Shown: in pieces, positions 8,755-17,142 of the stretch | Position numbering within the stretch: the stretch's first letter is position 1 | Layout of the letters: each line of letters begins with the position of its first letter | Origin: Lutimonas halocynthiae | Lineage (GTDB): Bacteria > Bacteroidota > Bacteroidia > Flavobacteriales > Flavobacteriaceae | Length of the DNA stretch: 64,000 bases | Direction: 5' to 3' | NCBI RefSeq assembly: GCF_030409835.1 | Contig: NZ_JAUFQO010000004.1 | Location: 434,001-498,000 of the forward strand | Notes under the pieces: model-generated | Seen by the model: the letters and a program-made list of their open reading frames with translations, nothing else | What the model was told of the DNA's origin: nothing | Database searches by the model: none | Program-made: the position numbers and the translations under genes

Positions 8755-9336
8755 ATGAAAACTGAAGAATATTTTGCGCATGACTCGGCTATAATCGATG
8801 AGCCTTGTAAAATAGGCAAAGGAACTAAAATTTGGCATTTTAGTCATATCATGGCAAATTGCAGCATGGGTGAAAACTGTAATATTGGCCAAAATGTGGT
8901 CATTTCACCCGATGTACATTTAGGAAAGAATGTAAAAGTTCAGAACAATGTTTCAATTTATACAGGCGTAAATTGTGAAGATGATGTATTTCTAGGGCCG
9001 TCTATGGTTTTTACAAATGTTATAAATCCGAGAAGCGCTGTGAATCGCAAAAGTGAATATATGCGAACAACGGTCAGAAAAGGTGCCAGTATTGGCGCTA
9101 ATGCTACTATTGTATGCGGTAATGATATAGGAGAATTTGCCTTTATAGGGGCTGGGGCTGTAGTAGTAAAAGAGATCAAACCTTATGCCCTTGTTGTGGG
9201 CAATCCTTCTAAACAGATTGGTTGGATTAGTGAATTTGGCCATCGTTTGACCTTTGATGAAAAAGGCATAGCCTTATGCCCGGAAAGCAATGAAAAATAT
9301 GAATTAAAAAATAACCTTGTTAGTAAAATAAATTAG
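8755..9336 (+). CDS. Hexapeptide-repeat acyltransferase, WbpD/WlbB-like N-acetyltransferase
   Basis: This 193-residue protein consists of left-handed beta-helix hexapeptide repeats (IGKGTKIWHFSHI, CNIGQNVVISPDV, GKNVKVQNNVSIYTGV, GASIGANATIVCGNDIG, AFIGAGAVVVK). The pattern with WHFSHIM near the N-terminus and VFTNVINPRSAVNRK in the middle resembles the acetyltransferases that acetylate UDP-3-amino sugars for surface polysaccharides. No other glycan gene lies nearby, so the substrate is uncertain. It follows the ALDH genes on the same strand after 31 bp and could be read through from the deoC promoter. Confidence 0.85.
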   Translation: MKTEEYFAHDSAIIDEPCKIGKGTKIWHFSHIMANCSMGENCNIGQNVVISPDVHLGKNVKVQNNVSIYTGVNCEDDVFLGPSMVFTNVINPRSAVNRKSEYMRTTVRKGASIGANATIVCGNDIGEFAFIGAGAVVVKEIKPYALVVGNPSKQIGWISEFGHRLTFDEKGIALCPESNEKYELKNNLVSKIN

Positions 9337-9341
9337 ATTTG
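9334..9341 (+). promoter_or_regulatory. Candidate -7 box for the RemB-like gene
   Basis: TAGATTTG matches TAnnTTTG and overlaps the stop codon of the preceding acyltransferase gene. It lies about 60 bases upstream of the ATG at 9401. A TTG occurs upstream (9317-9319), but at a shorter spacing than usual. Confidence 0.35.
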
Positions 9342-9400
9342 CAACGTTTACTTTTAGTAAAACCGATACTGACATATTTTTACAATTGTACCAAATTCAT

Positions 9401-11494
9401 ATGAAACATTTTCTTTTATCCTTTTTGATACTTCTTTCATTCTCATTAAAAGCGCAAGAAACTAAACCTCCTGTATATCCAGGTTGTGAAGACATAGTCT
9501 TAAATGAGCTAATGGGTTGTTTTAACAACAAACTAAAAGCAGCTTTAATGGAGGAGTTTCAAGTTCCTGCCATAGCCGAAAATGAAAATTACAAGGGAAC
9601 AGTTAAAATCGTATTTGTAATTACCAAAGAAGGTGAATTTGAAATTCTTTATATAAATGCCATGTATCAGGAATTAGAAGATGAAGTTCACAGGGTTTTC
9701 AAAACTTTGCCTACTGTGCAAGCCCCTACTTATAATGGGCGCGCCATCGATGAACGTTATCAGTTTCCTCTGGCAATCCCTTTAAGTGATAATAACAAAA
9801 AAGTTGTCGTTATTGAAGATAAAAAAGATATTGAAGATGTAATACCTGACCTTCAAAACACTTTATTTCCAGAATTTCAGAGTGAATTAAATATACCATT
9901 TGTACATCAGGAATACGATGACATTATATACAATCTGAATAAAGATGAAAATACCCATACGGCTTCAAAACCATACCTTTTCAATGAGGTAAAACCTTAT
10001 ATTGATTTAGAAGCCAAAAGAACCAGCTTGTTAAAAAACAGAGAGACCTGGGGAGGTAGAAAATTACACAATGAGCATTTAGCATTGGTTAAAGGGAAAA
10101 ATTATTGGTTTACATTGAATCCGGTATTTGATTTGCAAGTAGGAAAAGACAATTCAGATGTTGATTATACTTATAATAATACCAGAGGTTTACAAATTCA
10201 AGGTTCTTTAGGTGAGAAATTTAGTTTCTCAACCTCTTTTTATGAAAGCCAAGGAAGGTTTGCAGAATATGTAAACAAAGATACTAGGAGGCTAGGAGCA
10301 CCAATTGGTGCAAATGCTATTGTTCATGGTAGAGGTAAAGCAACGAGTTTCAAAGAGGGAGGGTTTGACTATCCTGTTGCAGAAGCTTATTTAAGTTATA
10401 CACCAAATAAATTCTTTAATTTCCAGTTTGGAAATGGCAAGAATTTTATTGGAGATGGCTACCGCTCCCTCTTTTTATCGGATGTTGCCTCACCGTATCC
10501 TTTTCTGAAAATCAGTACACAATTCTGGAAAATTAAATACACAAATCTTTGGATGTGGATGGATGATGTTAGAAGAATTACAAATGAAGATAATAGTATT
10601 TATGGGACTAATTTTCGAAAATATGTGGCTATGCATCATTTAAGCTGGAACGTGACCAAAAATTTTAATATCGGGTTATTTGAGGCTGTAATAACAAATC
10701 AAGATAGTTATAATGGATTTGATGTTTCCTTTTTTAATCCTATCATTTTTTATCGTGCTGTGGAATTCTCAAATGGAGGGGATTTGAGTGGAAACGTTCA
10801 AGTTGGGTTAAATATGAAATATAAGGTGAAAAATAATATTTCGATATATTCTCAGTTTTTGATTGACGAGTTAACAACAAAAAGAGTTTTCGATGGAACT
10901 GGTTATTGGGGTAATAAATTTGCTTTCCAACTAGGTGTCAAATACTATAATGCGTTTAAAATTGATGGCTTAATGCTACAAGGAGAATTTAACTGGGTAA
11001 GACCTTATACCTATTCCCATGGTGATAATAATCCGAACAATCCTGAAGAATTTGATACTGGGTTAAATGCAGGGCATTTTAATCAAGCTATTACACACCT
11101 TTGGGGTGCAAATTTTTACGAAATCATTGGTATCGCAAGATATAAAAAAGATCGATGGTTTGGAAGTGCCAAATTAATTGTTGGCAAGAAGGGTTTTGAT
11201 TATGATGAGAACGTGGATAATCGCAGCTATGGAGGTGACATTTGGCGTTCTTATGATGATCGTGTTTCTGACATAGGTAATGATGTAGGTCAAGGGAATT
11301 CTACAAATATCTTTATCGCAGATTTCCAAGGCGGCTATGTGGTAAACCCCGTAAACAATTTACAATTGTTTGGTGGTGTTACTCTTAGGAACTTTTCTCC
11401 TGATGTTGATGGTGACGTGATTTCTAAAGACAATACAACATGGTTTACGATTGGTTTCAAATCAAGTCTATTCAACTCGTATTATGATTTTTAG
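9401..11494 (+). CDS. remB: RemB-like gliding motility outer-membrane protein with N-terminal TonB-C-like domain
   Basis: This 697-residue exported protein begins with a signal peptide (MKHFLLSFLILLSFSLKAQ) that supports the ATG at 9401 over an upstream TTG. The mature N-terminus starts with PVYPGC and continues for about 110 residues with the same pattern as the C-terminal domains of the two TonB proteins in this window (TVKIVFVITKEGEFEILYIN; YQFPLAIPL). The remainder is an outer-membrane beta-barrel with many aromatic strands (YWFTLNPVFDLQVGKDNSD, SYTPNKFFNFQFGNGKNFIGDG, FTIGFKSSLFNSYYDF at the end). This architecture and the flavobacterial setting match RemB, an outer-membrane protein linked to gliding. 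Its stop codon overlaps that of the convergent DUF5686 gene. Confidence 0.72.
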   Translation: MKHFLLSFLILLSFSLKAQETKPPVYPGCEDIVLNELMGCFNNKLKAALMEEFQVPAIAENENYKGTVKIVFVITKEGEFEILYINAMYQELEDEVHRVFKTLPTVQAPTYNGRAIDERYQFPLAIPLSDNNKKVVVIEDKKDIEDVIPDLQNTLFPEFQSELNIPFVHQEYDDIIYNLNKDENTHTASKPYLFNEVKPYIDLEAKRTSLLKNRETWGGRKLHNEHLALVKGKNYWFTLNPVFDLQVGKDNSDVDYTYNNTRGLQIQGSLGEKFSFSTSFYESQGRFAEYVNKDTRRLGAPIGANAIVHGRGKATSFKEGGFDYPVAEAYLSYTPNKFFNFQFGNGKNFIGDGYRSLFLSDVASPYPFLKISTQFWKIKYTNLWMWMDDVRRITNEDNSIYGTNFRKYVAMHHLSWNVTKNFNIGLFEAVITNQDSYNGFDVSFFNPIIFYRAVEFSNGGDLSGNVQVGLNMKYKVKNNISIYSQFLIDELTTKRVFDGTGYWGNKFAFQLGVKYYNAFKIDGLMLQGEFNWVRPYTYSHGDNNPNNPEEFDTGLNAGHFNQAITHLWGANFYEIIGIARYKKDRWFGSAKLIVGKKGFDYDENVDNRSYGGDIWRSYDDRVSDIGNDVGQGNSTNIFIADFQGGYVVNPVNNLQLFGGVTLRNFSPDVDGDVISKDNTTWFTIGFKSSLFNSYYDF

Positions 11495-13971
11495 AAATAG
11501 AAGCCGAACCCAACTTTTACAGCAAAATTAGTAGCACCAGGAGCATCTCGGTAACTTCCTCTATACTCAAAATCTACTCTTAGTAATTTAAAAATATTAC
11601 CTATACCAAAATGGTATTCCCAATAAAGATCCTCTGGAGCACGATATATTGTATCGGATGCATTAATATCTCTGTTGGCTTGTGAAATACTCCCAACCAC
11701 TCCCCGAATACCTATAATTTCTCTCCATTGTAAATCTCTGATAAAGGGAATTTTTGCAAATATTTTACCATTAAAATTATGTTCTAAATGCAGCGAAACG
11801 TATTCATCAGTAATGAATTCGTAATAATCTAAGAGGTCAAAAAGTTTTTTCGAAGTGAAGAAAGTCTGGTTACCAGGCACAATATTTAAAAGCTGCAACG
11901 GAACCGCATTAAATGTTTTACCAATCTCAAAAGTCGACCTCAACTTACCAAACAATCCCAATTGTATGGGCTGCTCATAAAAGAATTGGACCTTATGATA
12001 ATCAAAATCACTATTGAAGACCCCTTTAATTCCTTTGGTATAACTTAAAAAGAAGGTTGGATACCTACCTTGATTACTGATACTTCTCTCCACTCCAAAC
12101 CCATAAGATTTTCTTTTGGGAGTATATTGCATCGCAAAACTAACATCCACCTGTTCTATGTCCGATTGAATTTCACCATTTTCGTCATAATAATCAACAT
12201 TAAATTTCTCTGGGTCTGCCGATTCCAAAGTTTTAAAAGTAGTCCCTATTCTTAAATCCAAATTCTTTACGGGTTCAAAGCTTACTTTTATATTGGTCAA
12301 ATCAATATTCGATAGTTTAGAATTATCTCCCCTGGTAAAGATTGAAGTTGTTGCAAAACTTCGTTCCAATACCTCGTTTGAGGTTGTCAAACTCACCCCT
12401 AACTGCTCAATATCCTTCCTGGTACCAACAGACATAACCCACCTATTGTCTCCTTTAAACAAGTACTTACCTTCAACACCATATTTGAATTTGGTATCCA
12501 TAAAGCCATATGCCAAATAACCCTTGACACGCCATTTATCATTCTGACTAAAATAGGTGCGAGCTCCTGCTTTAAGACGTAATCCCTCAATATCATTATA
12601 ACCAATGGTTGAAAAAACAGGGCCAAAATCCCAGCCTTTAGCAAAGTTCCAATATCCAGATGCGAGAATTTCACCTATAGTATTAATTTGCTGGAATCGC
12701 TTTACAGTTTGCAAAGTATCCAGCATTTCGTAGATTCCTATCTCGTTCTTGCTTAATTCTTCTTGTCTGTTCTTTTCCCAAAAATCATCTGATTGACTAT
12801 ACATCAATTCATTATCCTGTACCTGTTCTTTATAGAAATCTTCAGGACGTTTCACATTAAAGATATGCCTATCAAATAAGGTGGTTCGTTTCCCGTACAC
12901 CCCTTTTGATTTATCCTTCTGATTCAAGGCGAAATCTGTCATGATATAATCTCTTTTAAGGAGAAAAACAGAATCGTTTAATACATCAAACTCTTGTTCA
13001 ATATAGATATCCTTTACCCAGTTGACATTCGCGTTTTTGGTGGCATACATTTGAATTTCCTTAATCGCAAAGGTTGTATCACTTACCCAAAAATCTCCTT
13101 TAAAAGTAAGTTCATTTTTACGCCTTGGATAAAACAGAATATTATAGCACCATTTATTATCTATAAAACTACTATCAGTTAAAACATAATTATAAACATC
13201 AGGACCCAATTTTGACAACGGACTTGAGAATTTTTTGTCAAAAAATAAAAGATAATTATCATAGATGTCAAAATCAACGTATAATTGTTTCAGAAAAGAA
13301 ATCAAAGCCTGATTATCCGAATACCCTGAATTTTTATTCGCAAGCATGACGCTATTCTTCTTCTTTGGAAAAATATTTTTTCCATACGTTTTGTATACAG
13401 ATTCATTAATGAATATGGGCAAATAGACTTTACCCGTTATTTTTGAAGTATCTATCTGATCAAAGACCATTTCCATACCGTCAAAAACTTTTTTATCCAT
13501 GAGTTTTTCATCAATATTATTAAGATCAAACTCTATTTTTTCATAACGGTCAAACTCATATCTGTCGTACATATTAAGCCCATTCTTTCTCTTCTGAGCC
13601 CAAATTTTCTTCAGCAGATCAATCGCGGGATTATTCTTCTTAGCAATCCTACCCGAATAAATTGTTACTTCCTTTAACTGATCCCTTCCTTCCTCTAATT
13701 TGATGCGAAGATTCGTAGTTACTCCATCTAAAGAAATAACCTTGGTCTCAAAACCAACAAATGAGATTTCGAGTTCCTTATGTGTAATGTCTGATTCAAG
13801 GTAAAATTTTCCATTCTCATCCGATATGGTTCCTTCAATAGATCCTTTAAATATGATATTTGCAAAGGGTACCGGGTCATCTGATGGATCGACAACAAAA
13901 CCATTGACCTTTATCTGAGCCGAAAGGCCAACAGAAAAAAAGAATAATATATAAACCAGATGCTTTTGCAT
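11491..13971 (-). CDS. DUF5686 outer-membrane protein with carboxypeptidase-regulatory-like domain
   Basis: A signal peptide (MQKHLVYILFFFSVGLSAQ) supports the ATG at 13971, giving 826 residues; a further ATG at 13983 would add four residues. Residues about 20-100 form a carboxypeptidase-regulatory-like Ig fold (VNGFVVDPSDDPVPFANIIF, DENGKFYLESD), as found at the N-terminus of TonB-dependent receptors. The rest matches the DUF5686 pattern: an alpha/beta segment with NPAIDLLKKIWAQKRKNGL and then a C-terminal barrel ending VKVGFGFYF. No TonB box or plug domain is visible, so it is not a classical receptor, and its function is unknown. The gene converges on the RemB-like gene with overlapping stop codons. 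Confidence 0.85.
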   Translation of the reverse strand: MQKHLVYILFFFSVGLSAQIKVNGFVVDPSDDPVPFANIIFKGSIEGTISDENGKFYLESDITHKELEISFVGFETKVISLDGVTTNLRIKLEEGRDQLKEVTIYSGRIAKKNNPAIDLLKKIWAQKRKNGLNMYDRYEFDRYEKIEFDLNNIDEKLMDKKVFDGMEMVFDQIDTSKITGKVYLPIFINESVYKTYGKNIFPKKKNSVMLANKNSGYSDNQALISFLKQLYVDFDIYDNYLLFFDKKFSSPLSKLGPDVYNYVLTDSSFIDNKWCYNILFYPRRKNELTFKGDFWVSDTTFAIKEIQMYATKNANVNWVKDIYIEQEFDVLNDSVFLLKRDYIMTDFALNQKDKSKGVYGKRTTLFDRHIFNVKRPEDFYKEQVQDNELMYSQSDDFWEKNRQEELSKNEIGIYEMLDTLQTVKRFQQINTIGEILASGYWNFAKGWDFGPVFSTIGYNDIEGLRLKAGARTYFSQNDKWRVKGYLAYGFMDTKFKYGVEGKYLFKGDNRWVMSVGTRKDIEQLGVSLTTSNEVLERSFATTSIFTRGDNSKLSNIDLTNIKVSFEPVKNLDLRIGTTFKTLESADPEKFNVDYYDENGEIQSDIEQVDVSFAMQYTPKRKSYGFGVERSISNQGRYPTFFLSYTKGIKGVFNSDFDYHKVQFFYEQPIQLGLFGKLRSTFEIGKTFNAVPLQLLNIVPGNQTFFTSKKLFDLLDYYEFITDEYVSLHLEHNFNGKIFAKIPFIRDLQWREIIGIRGVVGSISQANRDINASDTIYRAPEDLYWEYHFGIGNIFKLLRVDFEYRGSYRDAPGATNFAVKVGFGFYF

Positions 13972-14021
13972 TATCAAAATCAAATAAAAAAACCTTTCAA
14001 TAAGAAAGGAGTAATGGTGAA

Positions 14022-14029
14022 CAAAAATA
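14022..14029 (-). promoter_or_regulatory. Candidate -7 box for the DUF5686 gene
   Basis: On the minus strand TATTTTTG matches TAnnTTTG about 50 bases upstream of the chosen start. No -33 TTG at good spacing was found. Confidence 0.4.
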
Positions 14030-14088
14030 TTAATTTTAGCATAAATACTTAGTAATTACTTGTTAAATAACTTTTGTACTTAAGGTGC

Positions 14089-14970
14089 TTAGAGGCTACT
14101 CATATAACGTTTAGGAGTTGCTCCAAATTTCTTCTTAAAAGCTGCAATAAAATGACTCGATGTACTATATCCAACCTCAAAACTTACTTCTGAAATATTA
14201 TATTTTCTTGTCGTCAATAATTTTCTTGCATACTCCATTTTATAATTTACAAGGTAAGCAAATACCGTTTCGCCATATATGTGTTTAAAACCGTCTTTTA
14301 AATGCTGGAGTGGTAAATTGATCTGGTTCGCTAACTCCGTTAAAGTTGGTGGCTCCGTCATACTTTCAATCAAAATCTGCTTCGCTTTTTGAATTTTCTC
14401 AACATTGGCCTCATCTTCCAGAAATGGACAATTTTGTATCCCTTCATTGTCAGATTTATGAAAATACAAACTGATCAATTCATAGACCTTTCCTCTGGAA
14501 TAGAGTTTTTCAAGTGAAGAATGTAGGCCATAATGAAAAATCTGATTCAATACCATCATTTCATTCGGGTTCAGCTCTTTGTCTCTATAACATTTTTTGC
14601 TTTTATTTTCACCACTGAGGAAATGAATAAGACCTGCCTCTTGGGTAAAGAAGGCGTGAAATTTTTCAATGCTAATTAACAAGCTGATTACCTTTGCCCC
14701 TGCCTTCATTTCGAGGTTGATAGGCAGGTCTTGTTCTGGATTATAGAGTAAAAAAGATTTATTTTCAGGCAGGTCCAATACATAATGACCTCCGTTAAAC
14801 TTAAGTGCTGCTGAATTCTTAATGCAGAAGTGTAACTGCAAAAAAGACTTGTCTACATCTCTTAAAATTTCAATTGTATGATCTTCTTCATTATGAAATT
14901 TCAACAAGTAAAATCCATCTTCTATCTTGTTATCAAGCAACACACTTTTATCGACATTCTGATTAATCAT
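14089..14970 (-). CDS. AraC-family transcriptional regulator
   Basis: This 293-residue protein carries a C-terminal AraC/XylS DNA-binding domain of two helix-turn-helix units. The first is TLTELANQINLPLQHLKDGFKHIYG (about 210-235). The second is ISEVSFEVGYSTSSHFIAAFKKKFGATPKRY (about 258-290). The N-terminal part (FLQLHFCIKNSAALKFNGG...LYNPEQDLPINLEMKAGAKVISLLIS) is a cupin-like sensory domain of the type seen in PchR-like regulators of Bacteroidetes. It lies alone between DUF5686 and pdhB; its targets and ligand cannot be read from the sequence. Confidence 0.9.
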   Translation of the reverse strand: MINQNVDKSVLLDNKIEDGFYLLKFHNEEDHTIEILRDVDKSFLQLHFCIKNSAALKFNGGHYVLDLPENKSFLLYNPEQDLPINLEMKAGAKVISLLISIEKFHAFFTQEAGLIHFLSGENKSKKCYRDKELNPNEMMVLNQIFHYGLHSSLEKLYSRGKVYELISLYFHKSDNEGIQNCPFLEDEANVEKIQKAKQILIESMTEPPTLTELANQINLPLQHLKDGFKHIYGETVFAYLVNYKMEYARKLLTTRKYNISEVSFEVGYSTSSHFIAAFKKKFGATPKRYMSSL

Positions 14971-15031
14971 TACCTATATCATTTAAATAAAATATTGAGA
15001 TTTTCCCTTATTTTAAAGGCTTTAAACGCTT

Positions 15032-15065
15032 CAAATATACATAAAATAAATTCATTTTATCTCAA
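15032..15065 (-). promoter_or_regulatory. Candidate promoter for the AraC-type gene at 14089-14970
   Basis: On the minus strand a TTG (15065-15063) is followed after 23 bases by TATATTTG (15039-15032), an exact TAnnTTTG. The -7 box is 62 bases upstream of the start codon. Confidence 0.45.
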
Positions 15066-15093
15066 CTTCTATCGATATAAAACTGCCTGTGTA

Positions 15094-15124
15094 TAAAAAA
15101 AGCCATTTGAAATATCAAATGGCT
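15094..15124 (-). terminator. Rho-independent terminator after pdhB
   Basis: A perfect 10-bp inverted repeat AGCCATTTGA/TCAAATGGCT (15101-15124) with a 4-base loop is followed, in the minus direction, by a run of seven T residues. It lies 23 bp beyond the pdhB stop. Confidence 0.9.
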
Positions 15125-15147
15125 CTATATAGTAAACTCGTTAAAAT

Positions 15148-16125
15148 CTAACGATACATTACTTTTTTAACCGCATTAATCACATCGTTTTTATTCGGCA
15201 TCCATTCTTCAAGTAATACCGGTGAAAATGGTGCTGGTGTATCAGCTGTTGTAATTCTTTGAATTGGTGCATCTAGAAAATCAAATGCCTTTTCCTGAAC
15301 CAGATATGTAATTTCTGAAGACACACTTGCAAAAGGCCAAGCTTCTTCTAATATCACTAACCTGTTGGTCTTTTTAACTGAAGTTAAAATAGCATCTTGA
15401 TCCATAGGTCGAATCGTTCTAAGGTCAATAATCTCAACTGAAATTCCATCCTTTTCTAACTCATCTGCCGCTTTATATGCTTCCTTTATAATTTTTCCAA
15501 AACTAACAATAGTAACGTCTGTACCTTCTCTTTTAATATCAGCTATGCCAATAGGTAAAATATATTCTCCTTCAGGAACTTCTCCTTTATCACCATACAT
15601 TTGCTCTGATTCCATAAAAATAACTGGATCATCATCACGTATAGCTGCTTTTAAAAGACCTTTAGCGTCATATGGATTAGAAGGAACAATAACTTTTAAT
15701 CCTGGTGTATTTGCAAACCAATTTTCAAAAGATTGAGAATGCGTCGCACCAAGCTGGCCAGCTGATCCTGTAGGACCTCTGAAAACAATAGGTATATTGA
15801 ATTGTCCACCCGACATTTGTCTCATTTTTGCCGCATTGTTAATGATCTGATCAATACCTACAAGAGCAAAGTTAAAAGTCATAAATTCAACGATAGGACG
15901 TGTTCCCCCCATTGCCGAACCAATAGCTATCCCAGAAAATCCAAGTTCAGCAATTGGTGTGTCAATGACTCGTTTTTCTCCAAATTCATCTAACATTCCT
16001 TTGGACGCCTTATAAGCACCATTGTATTCAGCTACTTCCTCACCCATTAGGTAAACAGATTCATCTCTGCGCATTTCTTCGCTCATTGCTTCAGCAATAG
16101 CTTCTCTAAATTGTAATACTTTCAT
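15148..16125 (-). CDS. pdhB: Pyruvate (2-oxoacid) dehydrogenase E1 component, beta subunit
   Basis: This 325-residue protein matches the transketolase-like pyrimidine-binding domain plus C-terminal domain of E1-beta. It has REAIAEAMSEEMRRDESVYLMGEEVAEYNGAYKASKGML, the conserved glutamate region TPIAELGFSGIAIGSAMGG, EFMTFNFALVGIDQIINNAAKMRQMSGGQ and VEIIDLRTIRPMD. With E1-alpha it carries out the thiamine-diphosphate-dependent decarboxylation of pyruvate and feeds acetyl groups to E2. No E1-alpha or E2 gene is in the window, so the complex is encoded at scattered sites. The gene is head-to-head with etfBA across a 209-bp region. Confidence 0.93.
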   Translation of the reverse strand: MKVLQFREAIAEAMSEEMRRDESVYLMGEEVAEYNGAYKASKGMLDEFGEKRVIDTPIAELGFSGIAIGSAMGGTRPIVEFMTFNFALVGIDQIINNAAKMRQMSGGQFNIPIVFRGPTGSAGQLGATHSQSFENWFANTPGLKVIVPSNPYDAKGLLKAAIRDDDPVIFMESEQMYGDKGEVPEGEYILPIGIADIKREGTDVTIVSFGKIIKEAYKAADELEKDGISVEIIDLRTIRPMDQDAILTSVKKTNRLVILEEAWPFASVSSEITYLVQEKAFDFLDAPIQRITTADTPAPFSPVLLEEWMPNKNDVINAVKKVMYR

Positions 16126-16145
16126 ATTTTAGTAATAAAGGACTG

Positions 16146-16153
16146 CAAAAATA
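16146..16153 (-). promoter_or_regulatory. Candidate -7 box for pdhB
   Basis: On the minus strand TATTTTTG matches TAnnTTTG 20 bases upstream of the pdhB start. No clear -33 element was found. Confidence 0.5.
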
Positions 16154-16249
16154 ACTAATTTTGATGAATAACATCAGAGTGCTAAAGACAATTTTTATAG
16201 AAAAAAATGCATTTAGCCATTATTAAAAGGTCATTGAGCTAACTTTAAA

Positions 16250-16275
16250 AATATATTATGCATGCATAATATATT
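16250..16275. promoter_or_regulatory. Perfect 26-bp palindrome upstream of etfB (candidate operator)
   Basis: The half-site AATATATTATGCA is followed immediately by its exact reverse complement, so all 26 bases are symmetric around TGCATGCA. The palindrome ends 12 bases before the etfB -7-like box and therefore covers the region where the -33 contact would be. There is no T run, so it is not a terminator. A dimeric repressor or activator site is the most likely reading. Confidence 0.55.
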
Positions 16276-16287
16276 AAAAATATTTTT

Positions 16288-16295
16288 TACCTTCG
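16288..16295 (+). promoter_or_regulatory. Candidate -7 box for etfBA
   Basis: TACCTTCG differs from TAnnTTTG at one position and lies 39 bases upstream of the etfB ATG, directly downstream of the 26-bp palindrome. Confidence 0.4.
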
Positions 16296-16334
16296 TTGCG
16301 AAGAAAGTTTAACAATCATTTTAACTCATTAAAA

Positions 16335-17081
16335 ATGAAAATATTAGTTTGTATAAGTCACGTCCCTGACACGACATCCAAAATCAATTTTTCAGAAGAT
16401 AACACCAATTTTGACGCTAATGGCGTGCAGTTTGTGATCAATCCTTATGATGAATTTGCACTAACAAGAGCCATGTGGTTCAAAGAAAAACAAGGTGCAT
16501 CTGTAACTGTTGCCACTGTTGGTGGTTCAAATGTTGAGCCCACTTTAAGAAAAGCACTTGCTATTGGTGCAGATGATGCTATCAGGATCGACACTGAACC
16601 AAGCGATGGCTTCCTTGTAGCAAGACAATTATCCGAGGTCGTTAAAACCGAAGGCTTCGATTTAGTTTTAACCGGAAAAGAATCCATTGATTATAATGGA
16701 GGGATGGTACCCGGAATGATGGCTGAAATTCTCGGCTTCAATTTTGTAAATGCCTGCATCGGGCTTGAAGTGGATGACCAATCGGTCACTGCAGTTATTG
16801 AGATTGATGGTGGCAAAGAAACCTTAGCTTGTAGTTTGCCTTTAGTTGCAGCTGGTCAAAAAGGGATGGTTGAAGAAAAAGACCTTAGAATTCCAAATAT
16901 GAGAGGAATTATGATGGCGCGTAAAAAACCATTAAAAGTGATTCCGCCTATTGAATTTACAGCAACATCCTCTACAGTAAAATATGAAAAACCTGAAGCC
17001 AAAGGAGCTTGTAAGATGGTTGATGCCGGAAATATTGGTGAATTGATTCAATTGCTTCACAATGAAGCCAAAGTGATTTAA
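16335..17081 (+). CDS. etfB: Electron transfer flavoprotein, beta subunit
   Basis: This 248-residue protein starts at ATG 16335 (MKILVCISHVPDTTSKINF); an upstream TTG would add 13 residues unlike the family. Typical EtfB segments are NPYDEFALTRAMWFKE, the LAIGADDAIRI motif and DLVLTGKESIDYNGGMVPGMMAEILG, with VEEKDLRIPNMRGIMMARKKPLKVI near the end. With EtfA it accepts electrons from acyl-CoA and other dehydrogenases and passes them to the quinone pool. etfA follows after 61 bp. Confidence 0.95.
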   Translation: MKILVCISHVPDTTSKINFSEDNTNFDANGVQFVINPYDEFALTRAMWFKEKQGASVTVATVGGSNVEPTLRKALAIGADDAIRIDTEPSDGFLVARQLSEVVKTEGFDLVLTGKESIDYNGGMVPGMMAEILGFNFVNACIGLEVDDQSVTAVIEIDGGKETLACSLPLVAAGQKGMVEEKDLRIPNMRGIMMARKKPLKVIPPIEFTATSSTVKYEKPEAKGACKMVDAGNIGELIQLLHNEAKVI

Positions 17082-17142
17082 AAAGTTTAAAGAATAATCT
17101 AGAAAATTCATATGTGTTTTCTTAGGTCTAAAACAATATAAT

